Source of the DNA: Bacteroidota bacterium
GTDB taxonomy: Bacteria; Bacteroidota; Bacteroidia; Bacteroidales; UBA10428
DNA length: 5,576 bases
Assembly (NCBI GenBank): GCA_029268165.1
Contig: JAJUGM010000238.1
Coordinates: forward strand, 1-5,576
Reading direction: 5' to 3'
Shown here piece by piece: positions 1-5,576 of this stretch. The position numbers were made by a program, and so were the translations under genes. How positions within the stretch are numbered: position 1 is the first letter of the stretch; every line of letters starts with the position of its first letter. Under the pieces are notes generated by a model, which saw only the letters and a program-made list of their open reading frames with translations, was not told where the DNA came from and did not search any database.

Positions 1-1644
1 GATACTCCTTTTGAACTCGAAGAAATGCCAACAGGAACTGAAAGCCCAAGAATCAGAACCTTCAGGATAAAAATCGGAGATTTCAGGCTTGCAAAAGAAG
101 CTGACAATGATTCGGTATATGCAAGAATTACTGTTGCACACGATAAATATTCAGCCTATTATACTCCCCATGATATGTTACAGGGAAATACGTATTACAG
201 GCTCAAAGTGTCGGCCTACGGTGAGGAATATATTTCAGGCAGATGGCAACCTGCAAGAAAGACTGATAATTCAATTATTAAGCAGGTTGTTGAAAGCCGA
301 TTCAGGACAGGTGCAGCACCTGATAACATACCTGAAAGCAATGTTGCCTATTCTTATCCGATACGCGGACAACGATACTTCCTGCAGGATGAATGCCGTG
401 CAGGCCGTATCCAGCTGAAGACGGGACAACCCGGATTATTTACAGCACGGGAAGGTTATATTACAAGGTTGTATGCACGTTTTATCCCTATTGATTTCAA
501 CCTGCAACCGATAGAAGTGCCCTATACCTATAATGCGGCTTCAAAAACTATTTTCTTTGACGTGCCTTCATTACTCAATAACAAGCCCTATTTTGTGCAG
601 ATCATTAAAAAAGAGGAACAGATACAATCTGCACAAACTATGTTGATGGGACAGTCCTCACCACAAAGTGTATTAGCCGGATTTAACCCGCATGATGTAG
701 TTCAGAATACGGTTAACCTGAGAGAGAATCTTGCATTCAGATCAGGCTTATCAAATCTTTACATAAGCCGCAGGACTATTTCAGCCACAAGGGTGCGGCA
801 GGGTGAAAAACTGCTCTATGTATATTATTTCAGGACAAGTAATTTCAATACCCTACAAGCCAAGCTTAACAGTTTTATTTACCGATCTACCGAAAACATA
901 AATCCTTCAGGTATTTACCAGGCTCCACGGGCAAGGTACGAAGGCAATGAAAACTTCGACCATTATGATTTCCACCCTGTTATCTGGAATCAATCAGGGA
1001 GTTATAATTATTTCGGCCCAATGATAAAAATTATTGGTTCGGAACGCACTGCTCCGTGGCACAATACCTTTGCCAATCCAAAGGTATATGACCAGATTCA
1101 GTGGATGCGATCAAAAGGCTGGTGGAGTGGCAACGTACAGTTCGAACGTTATCTTTCGTCGTCAACACTTCAGTTTGTTGAAGTTGAGTATAACAGCTAT
1201 CAGCCTACTCTGAATGACATAGCCAATATGATATTTTCTGAATCAGCACCGTCATCCTCGTCATCGTCAGGCGGAAGTTCATCAACAGGTTCAGGATCAT
1301 TATTAAGCGGCTTTTCACCTGGTGCATTAAGCGGCTCAGTGAATCTCAGTGAAATTCAATCATCTTTATTAAATCCGCCTGTTCCTTACCTCATCCTGCA
1401 ATATAATCAGGGTTGTATAGTACCACCTGATTTCAGCTCACTGAAAAACAAAGCTGCAGCGGTTTTGTCCAATCCATTTATATACAAAACTTCTTCTGAT
1501 AGGACTCAGCTTAATAACATAATCACAACCGATTATCAACTGATGCCACGAGGTAATTATCCGCTGAAATATTATTATAACTATTGGGGCTGCACCGGGC
1601 CGGACGATGCAATTCCAACTATATCAAAGCCATTTGTCTATTAA
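1..1644 (+). CDS. 3' part of a large Ig-like, probably surface or envelope protein, family not recognised
   Basis: The frame is open from base 1, where it reads DTPFELEE before the first Met at 25, so this is the C-terminal 547 codons of a longer protein and Met25 is probably internal. Numbering from that Met, residues 1-98 resemble the end of a bacterial Ig-like (Big_5/SbsA type) sandwich: an N-T-Y-Y-R-L-K-V strand, then a closing S-R-F-R-T-G-A-A-P-D strand. Residues 105-197 look like a second beta-rich module ending in L-L-N-N-K-P-Y-F-V-Q-I. Residues 240-400 are aromatic-rich (WNQSGSYNYF, SKGWWSGN) with no family I can name. A Ser/Gly linker at 410-425 separates a C-terminal part of about 90 residues with Cys464 and Cys523. 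There is no transmembrane segment and no recognisable type IX secretion C-terminal domain. Export is inferred from domain type and from two exported neighbours; the signal peptide would lie outside the window. The coding call is secure, the function unknown. Confidence 0.9.
   Translation, partial: DTPFELEEMPTGTESPRIRTFRIKIGDFRLAKEADNDSVYARITVAHDKYSAYYTPHDMLQGNTYYRLKVSAYGEEYISGRWQPARKTDNSIIKQVVESRFRTGAAPDNIPESNVAYSYPIRGQRYFLQDECRAGRIQLKTGQPGLFTAREGYITRLYARFIPIDFNLQPIEVPYTYNAASKTIFFDVPSLLNNKPYFVQIIKKEEQIQSAQTMLMGQSSPQSVLAGFNPHDVVQNTVNLRENLAFRSGLSNLYISRRTISATRVRQGEKLLYVYYFRTSNFNTLQAKLNSFIYRSTENINPSGIYQAPRARYEGNENFDHYDFHPVIWNQSGSYNYFGPMIKIIGSERTAPWHNTFANPKVYDQIQWMRSKGWWSGNVQFERYLSSSTLQFVEVEYNSYQPTLNDIANMIFSESAPSSSSSSGGSSSTGSGSLLSGFSPGALSGSVNLSEIQSSLLNPPVPYLILQYNQGCIVPPDFSSLKNKAAAVLSNPFIYKTSSDRTQLNNIITTDYQLMPRGNYPLKYYYNYWGCTGPDDAIPTISKPFVY
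1243..1299 (+). repeat. Ser/Gly-rich low-complexity linker within the first gene
   Basis: The stretch encodes SESAPSSSSSSGG followed by SSSTGSGS. Six consecutive serines are written with mixed TCN codons (TCA, TCC, TCG, TCA, TCG, TCA), giving a degenerate trinucleotide tract. Such segments usually act as flexible spacers; here it separates the aromatic-rich middle of the protein from its last 115 or so residues. A change in the number of 3-bp units would keep the frame, so this would vary length rather than switch expression. Confidence 0.8.
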
Positions 1645-1682
1645 ATAATGAATTAAGCACCTAAAAACTATTCAATTTCACA
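1645..1682 (+). other. 38-bp intergenic gap and translation start region of the barrel gene
   Basis: The gap is AT-rich and holds no GGAGG-like motif ahead of the ATG at 1683, as is common in Bacteroidota. An in-frame TAA at 1662 means the barrel gene cannot start further upstream, and 1683 is the first ATG after it. I saw no hairpin with a T-run and no pair matching the Bacteroidetes sigma-ABfr promoter (TTTG with TAnnTTTG). The gap therefore looks like an intra-operon junction. Confidence 0.6.
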
Positions 1683-1778
1683 ATGAGAACCGGATTAAAA
1701 TTTAACAGATATCTGATGCAACGCATGCAGATATTGTTAAGTTTATTTCTGATGATTTTCTGTATGCTAATTAATGCC
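1683..1778 (+). other. Signal peptide of the barrel protein
   Basis: Residues 1-32 form a basic n-region, a Leu/Ile/Phe/Met-rich core and a short INA cleavage motif. Gln33 becomes the new N-terminus, which fits the Bacteroidetes Q-rule (Gln at +1 of signal peptidase I substrates, cyclised to pyroglutamate). Cys27 is not in a usable lipobox because Phe26 precedes it. Confidence 0.8.
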
Positions 1779-3374
1779 CAGCAGGAGAGTGATACCCTTT
1801 CAGAGGGAAAGCAAAAACGGAAAGAGTGGATTAAATTGGGTGGCTCTGCCAGCATTGCTGATAATTTTTATTCAGCCAGCGGCATTGACCCCAGGCAACC
1901 AGGCAATATGCTTACGGGTATTTTCCGTGCCAATATCACGTTATTTGATCAGATAACACTTCCGTTTGAACTTTATGTTTCGACACAGAAAACAAGGTTT
2001 CAGCAGCCTTTTAATCAGTTTGGCGTCAGCCCGCGCATTGCAAAGTGGTTAACATTGCATGCGGGCTATTTTTCAACCCAGTTTTCTGAATTATCCTTTG
2101 GCGATTTGCGCATGCTGGGCGGAGGATTTGAGCTTACACCAGGTAAATTCAGATTAAAAGCCATTTACGGTATAAGTCGTTTTGCAGTGGAACCCAACAC
2201 AGAAGCCTATATGCCGGGCATTTACAGCCAGATGGCCTATGCAGCATCAATCGGATACGGTGATGAGTCAAAAACATTTTTTAATATTAACCTATTCCAT
2301 GCTGTTGATGATTCCGGTTCAATTAAGCGGGACTCGGCCACGGTGAGTCCTGCTGAAAACCTCGTAGGAACAGTCAGTTTTGGTATCCAGGTTATTCCGG
2401 CACTTAGTTTCAGAGGAGAGGTTGGTGCTTCAGCATTTTCAGGCGACATTACTTCTGAAGCCATTGATGAACTTTCCATGCCTTCTTTCCTGTTTACGCC
2501 CAATATATCTTCAAGGATTGACGGTGCAGCCAGGCTAAGCATTAACATTACACCTTCGGCAAAATGGTCAGTTGTTCTTTCTTCGCAATGGATAGGACCT
2601 GGATTTAATTCACTGGGATATGCCTTAATGCCGAATGACTATATGGAGTATGCAATATCACCAGCTTTGCGCCTGCTTAAAAATAAATTAACCATACGTT
2701 CAAAGGCCGGAATACGATTTAACAACCTGAGAGATCACCGTATAGCTACTACAAGCCGTTTTACAGGTACCTTTTCGGCCAACTGGCAGGTATCAAAAAT
2801 ATTCGGCTTTGATATAAACTTTAACAATAACCAGATTCAATCGGCTCATAAAGATGATACGCTGAGGCTTTCCAACATTTATAGCTCAGCATCGGTTTCG
2901 CCCCGCTTCTTGTTTAATGGTTTAGGCGGTATAAATAACCTCATTTTTACTTATTCATATCAGGATGTTTCTGATAAAAATGTTTATACCTCCGCTGTAA
3001 CCAATAATCAGACTCATTCGTTTTCTGCTGTTCATTCACTATCGATGCCAGCATCATGGTCATTTACAACTACATGGTTATATACCAATATGCACCTGTC
3101 AACCCTGAGCTCTCGAATAATACATTTCAGTGAAACCATTGGCCGCAAATTTTTCAATAATAAAATGAATGCTGCTGTGAGTGCAGGCATGAATTTTATA
3201 AAAACTACGGTAAGTGACAACCAGTTTGTTTTCCGTGTCAATGCCGGATACAGCCTTGACAAATACGGAAATTTCAGTTTTAATCTGTCAAATAATAAAT
3301 ATAATGGAACTACCGAAGCAACCGGTAACTATAACGAAATATTCGGCAGCATTCAGTATAATATTAATTTTTAG
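1683..3374 (+). CDS. Predicted outer-membrane beta-barrel protein, function unknown
   Basis: This 563-residue protein begins with a basic n-region (R2, K6, R9, R14), a hydrophobic core at about 17-30 and a likely signal peptidase I site INA|QQ after residue 32. The mature protein is a long series of alternating polar/hydrophobic strands with aromatic girdle residues and polar, Gly/Asn/Ser-rich turns. It ends in F-G-S-I-Q-Y-N-I-N-F, a C-terminal strand with terminal Phe as expected for Bam-assembled barrels. Two local motifs stand out: P-F-N-Q-F-G-V-S-P-R (109-118) and G-G-F-E-L-T-P-G-K-F-R (147-157), joined by H-A-G-Y-F-S. These resemble conserved blocks I associate with uncharacterised Bacteroidota barrel proteins, a recollection rather than a search result. 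At 563 residues it is far shorter than SusC-type TonB receptors and longer than PorP/SprF proteins. The start at 1683 is preferred; Met12 and Met15 would also leave a signal peptide. Barrel fold is likely; substrate or partner is unknown. Confidence 0.9.
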   Translation: MRTGLKFNRYLMQRMQILLSLFLMIFCMLINAQQESDTLSEGKQKRKEWIKLGGSASIADNFYSASGIDPRQPGNMLTGIFRANITLFDQITLPFELYVSTQKTRFQQPFNQFGVSPRIAKWLTLHAGYFSTQFSELSFGDLRMLGGGFELTPGKFRLKAIYGISRFAVEPNTEAYMPGIYSQMAYAASIGYGDESKTFFNINLFHAVDDSGSIKRDSATVSPAENLVGTVSFGIQVIPALSFRGEVGASAFSGDITSEAIDELSMPSFLFTPNISSRIDGAARLSINITPSAKWSVVLSSQWIGPGFNSLGYALMPNDYMEYAISPALRLLKNKLTIRSKAGIRFNNLRDHRIATTSRFTGTFSANWQVSKIFGFDINFNNNQIQSAHKDDTLRLSNIYSSASVSPRFLFNGLGGINNLIFTYSYQDVSDKNVYTSAVTNNQTHSFSAVHSLSMPASWSFTTTWLYTNMHLSTLSSRIIHFSETIGRKFFNNKMNAAVSAGMNFIKTTVSDNQFVFRVNAGYSLDKYGNFSFNLSNNKYNGTTEATGNYNEIFGSIQYNINF

Positions 3375-3394
3375 CAACTATTAAACCCAATATT
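3375..3394 (+). other. 20-bp intergenic gap and translation start region of the FnIII gene
   Basis: Only 20 AT-rich bases separate the TAG of the barrel gene from the ATG at 3395. There is no Shine-Dalgarno-like purine block and no room for an independent promoter between the genes, which supports co-transcription. The ATG is the only Met codon ahead of the signal peptide core, so the start is well fixed. Confidence 0.65.
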
Positions 3395-3496
3395 ATGATT
3401 AATTTTGAGTTAAACCCTTTTTGTAAATTGAAAGCAATAATCAGGCAAAACATTATTTTGATCACGGTAATTATTTCTCTGACATCGGCTTATGCT
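3395..3496 (+). other. Signal peptide of the FnIII protein
   Basis: Residues 1-34 contain K11, K13 and R17 in a long n-region, a core of Ile/Leu/Val at 20-29, and an S-A-Y-A cleavage motif followed by Gln35. Cys10 lies before the hydrophobic core, so it cannot be a lipobox cysteine. Gln at +1 again fits the Bacteroidetes Q-rule. Confidence 0.85.
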
Positions 3497-5542
3497 CAGA
3501 ACAAAGATAATGCAACCGGTGATAACCCGCGCAAAGCGTCTATCACACTTATTGCCCGTGCCGATATTGACTCGGTTGTCCTTCGCTGGGCGCCTACAAC
3601 ACCTGGCGGATGGATTATCGCAAACCAGACAGGGTATATTATTGAAAAGGTAAACGTGCCAGGTGATAATTCATTCCAGGGTACCGGATATCAGCGGTTA
3701 AACACTTCGCCACTAAAACCACTTGAACTGGAAAAATGGAAAGCCTTGGCCTCAAAGGATAATAATTTTTCGGCCATAGCTGCACAGGCAGTCTATGGAA
3801 AAACTTTTGTCCCCCGACCCCTTGACCAAAACAATGTAAATGTTTTAAAGAATGCAGCTGATGAACTTTCAAACCGCTACTCATTTGCATTGTTTGCAGC
3901 TGATAATGACCCATTTACAGCTAATTCCCTTGGGTTAAGATGGGTTGACCGTAATGTAAAAAAGGACAGTATTTATATTTACAGGGTATTTCTGGCTCAA
4001 CCAGTGCAGGATTATACTTTTGATACTGCCTATCTGGTGGTTAGCATAAAGCCATATACCAAATATCCTGCACCGGCTGACCTGCGGTTTGAAAGCGGCG
4101 ATGGTAGTTTAAAACTCTTTTGGAAGGAAAAAGAGCCGTTTTACTATTCGGGTTTTTATATTTTCCGTTCTGAAGATGGCGGGCGAAATTTTAAGAAACT
4201 TAATAATATGCCCTTGATTACAGCGACTCCTAAAGCAGCTGAAGGAGAGGCTAGTCCGCATTACATTGATACACTTACCGTTAATTATAAGCAATATAAA
4301 TACAAAATAGTTGGAGTAACCCCGTTTGGCGAGCTCAGTGAAGCTGCTGAAATAACCGCTTATTCGAAAGACCTAACTCCGCCACCGACACCGGTTATTA
4401 AAAAACCAAAACAGATATCTGGGCGGGAAATAAAAATAACATGGGAATACAACAATCAGCCTGCCGACTTCAAGGGCTTTGTAATATCACGCAGCGTTAA
4501 TTCATTATACGGATATCAGCTTGTAACCCCAAAACCTCTATCTGCCAAAACACGCGAATATATTGATGACCTCAGCGGATATGAAGAAATGTATTACACG
4601 GTAGCTGCTGTTGATACTGCAGGCAATCTGGCTTTTTCACTACCGGTGCTGGCTACACGGATTGATACGGTACCACCATTACCTCCTACAGGATTATCCG
4701 GCAGAATAGACGAGAAAGGAGTTGTAACTCTCAAATGGAACCTGGGGAAAGAAAAGAATCTGATAGGCTACAGAGTGCTGCGGGCTAACAGTCCTGATCA
4801 TGAATTTGCACAACTTACAGGCCAGATACATAAAGATACGGTTTTTGTTGATACAATTAATATTAAAACGCTTACCCGTTATGTATATTACCGTGTAGCA
4901 GCAGTTAACAGCCGTTATCAGCATTCAGGGCCATCACCTGTCCTTACGCTGCGCCGGCCTGATGTTATTCCTCCTGTTGAAGCTGTCTTTGAAGATGTTT
5001 TTGTTACCGATAGCTCAGTACAGTTGAAATGGCATCCCGGTTCAAGCGAAGATCTGGCTAAACAGGTTTTGTTAAGAAAAACAAGTGATGCTAAGAACTG
5101 GACAGTTATTGATTCGCTGCCTCCTGTGACGGCTTCCTATACCGATAAAAAAGTAGAACAGAACCGGATATATACCTATTCCATTATTTCGGTTGACAGT
5201 TCAGGACTAAAATCAAAACCCGCAGCTGAGGTAGTAGCACGTCCCTTTGATACCGGCAAAAGGATACCGGTGATCAATTTCACTGCTGAATATGCTGAGA
5301 GAGACAAGGCAATAATTCTAAAATGGAATTATAACCCGCGTAATACCGAAAAAACATGGTATGTTATTTACAGGGCTGAAGGAGATGGGCAGCTGAAGGA
5401 ATATAAGTCAGTTGAGGGCAATACTTATACTTTTACCGATAAAAACATTCCTGCCTCTTCCTATAAATATGGCATAGTGGTAATGACCTCATACGGAGGT
5501 GAATCGGAAATGAAAACAGCATCGGTGGTTATCAGAAAATAA
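3395..5542 (+). CDS. Exported multi-domain fibronectin type III protein
   Basis: This 715-residue protein has a signal peptide (1-34, AYA|QN) followed only by FnIII-like modules. Five regular domains lie at about 225-326, 329-422, 427-521, 526-616 and 624-713. Each has a B-strand Trp (W243, W350, W448, W546, W644), then a C-strand of the type G-Y-R-V-L-R or G-F-Y-I-F-R, a [YF]-x-D turn, and a Y-x-[YV]-x-[IV] F-strand. The first module (about 47-220) starts the same way (V-V-L-R-W65, then G-Y-I-I-E-K-V) and ends with an F-strand I-Y-I-Y-R-V, but a largely helical segment at about 105-180 interrupts it. D-x-[TV]-P-P or D-V-I-P-P linkers join several domains. No catalytic motif, transmembrane helix, lipobox or type IX C-terminal domain is seen; the protein stops at the end of the last FnIII strand. 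The architecture resembles conserved Bacteroidota FnIII proteins I have seen annotated only by domain. A binding or scaffolding role in the periplasm or at the surface, with the barrel encoded upstream, is inference. Confidence 0.93.
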   Translation: MINFELNPFCKLKAIIRQNIILITVIISLTSAYAQNKDNATGDNPRKASITLIARADIDSVVLRWAPTTPGGWIIANQTGYIIEKVNVPGDNSFQGTGYQRLNTSPLKPLELEKWKALASKDNNFSAIAAQAVYGKTFVPRPLDQNNVNVLKNAADELSNRYSFALFAADNDPFTANSLGLRWVDRNVKKDSIYIYRVFLAQPVQDYTFDTAYLVVSIKPYTKYPAPADLRFESGDGSLKLFWKEKEPFYYSGFYIFRSEDGGRNFKKLNNMPLITATPKAAEGEASPHYIDTLTVNYKQYKYKIVGVTPFGELSEAAEITAYSKDLTPPPTPVIKKPKQISGREIKITWEYNNQPADFKGFVISRSVNSLYGYQLVTPKPLSAKTREYIDDLSGYEEMYYTVAAVDTAGNLAFSLPVLATRIDTVPPLPPTGLSGRIDEKGVVTLKWNLGKEKNLIGYRVLRANSPDHEFAQLTGQIHKDTVFVDTINIKTLTRYVYYRVAAVNSRYQHSGPSPVLTLRRPDVIPPVEAVFEDVFVTDSSVQLKWHPGSSEDLAKQVLLRKTSDAKNWTVIDSLPPVTASYTDKKVEQNRIYTYSIISVDSSGLKSKPAAEVVARPFDTGKRIPVINFTAEYAERDKAIILKWNYNPRNTEKTWYVIYRAEGDGQLKEYKSVEGNTYTFTDKNIPASSYKYGIVVMTSYGGESEMKTASVVIRK
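3533..4054 (+). other. Split N-terminal FnIII-like module with helical insertion
   Basis: Residues 47-220 of the FnIII protein begin with A/B strands containing W65 and a C strand G-Y-I-I-E-K-V, and finish with an F-strand I-Y-I-Y-R-V and a G-strand T-A-Y-L-V-V-S-I. Between them lie predicted helices, including L-E-L-E-K-W-K-A-L-A, F-S-A-I-A-A-Q-A-V-Y-G and V-L-K-N-A-A-D-E-L-S. The fold assignment rests on strand pattern alone and on the Trp spacing to the next domain (178 residues against 98-107 elsewhere). Confidence 0.55.
4067..5533 (+). repeat. Tandem array of five FnIII domains
   Basis: The five protein-level repeats span about 4067-4372, 4379-4660, 4673-4957, 4970-5242 and 5264-5533. 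The conserved Trp codons fall at 4121, 4442, 4736, 5030 and 5324, so the last three intervals are each exactly 294 bp (98 residues). The DNA itself is strongly diverged between units, so this is an old domain array and not a recent tandem duplication. Confidence 0.85.
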
Positions 5543-5548
5543 TATTTC

Positions 5549-5565
5549 ACACAGAGTACACAGAG
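5549..5565. repeat. Short tandem repeat, ACACAGAG twice with 9-bp period
   Basis: Two copies of ACACAGAG separated by one T begin six bases after the stop codon of the FnIII gene. CACAGAG-type repeats are familiar in bacterial intergenic interspersed repeats, so this may be the edge of such an element. The window ends 11 bases later, so the full unit cannot be seen. No terminator hairpin is visible in the 34 non-coding bases. Confidence 0.5.
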
Positions 5566-5576
5566 CCTTTACGCCC

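Noticed and set aside
89..418. A 109-codon plus-strand open frame overlapping the first gene
   Set aside because: It lies wholly inside the first gene in another frame, has no exported or domain-like features, and the main frame has clear protein-like composition over the same stretch.
1633..1682. A Bacteroidetes-type promoter (TTTG with TAnnTTTG) ahead of the barrel gene
   Set aside because: A TTTG is present at 1633-1636, but no TAnnTTTG lies at the expected distance downstream, so the match is chance.
1761..1763. Cys27 of the barrel protein as a lipoprotein acylation site
   Set aside because: The preceding residues are L-M-I-F, and a lipobox needs Gly, Ala or Ser just before the Cys. A signal peptidase I site follows five residues later.
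2237..2548. A 103-codon minus-strand open frame opposite the barrel gene
   Set aside because: It is antisense to strongly patterned barrel strands, has no start context, and its composition looks like a reverse-strand shadow.
1683..3374. Barrel gene as PorP/SprF or as a SusC-type TonB receptor
   Set aside because: It is much longer than PorP/SprF proteins (roughly 300-350 residues), much shorter than SusC-type receptors (about 1000), and shows no plug domain or TonB box.
3639..3914. A 91-codon minus-strand open frame opposite the FnIII gene
   Set aside because: It is antisense to the helical insertion of the FnIII protein, has no recognisable protein features and no room for its own regulation.

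Overview
The window looks like AT-rich chromosomal DNA from a member of the Bacteroidota, probably an uncultured or environmental lineage. Three things point there: no Shine-Dalgarno-like motif precedes either visible start codon; both complete proteins have a signal peptide whose predicted cleavage leaves glutamine at the new N-terminus (the Bacteroidetes 'Q-rule'); and the proteins are an outer-membrane beta-barrel ending in Phe, an Ig-like/FnIII-rich envelope protein and a Ser/Gly-linked surface-type protein. The sequence does not allow a species assignment.

Layout: three same-strand genes fill almost the whole window. Positions 1-1644 hold the 3' part of a large protein of unrecognised family whose start lies upstream of the window. 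After 38 bp, positions 1683-3374 encode a 563-residue predicted outer-membrane beta-barrel. After another 20 bp, positions 3395-5542 encode a 715-residue exported protein with one split FnIII-like module and five regular FnIII domains. The short gaps, shared strand and absence of a visible promoter or terminator between genes argue for one transcription unit. The last 34 bp are non-coding and contain a 9-bp-period tandem repeat (ACACAGAG twice), possibly the edge of an interspersed intergenic repeat.

How the genes may work together (inference): a barrel flanked by two large, beta-rich, exported or probably exported proteins suggests an envelope or cell-surface assembly, with the barrel as outer-membrane anchor or conduit and the flanking proteins as surface or periplasmic partners. 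No enzyme active site, ligand-binding motif or type IX secretion C-terminal domain was recognised, so the function is unknown. No RNA gene, mobile element, CRISPR array or clear promoter was found.
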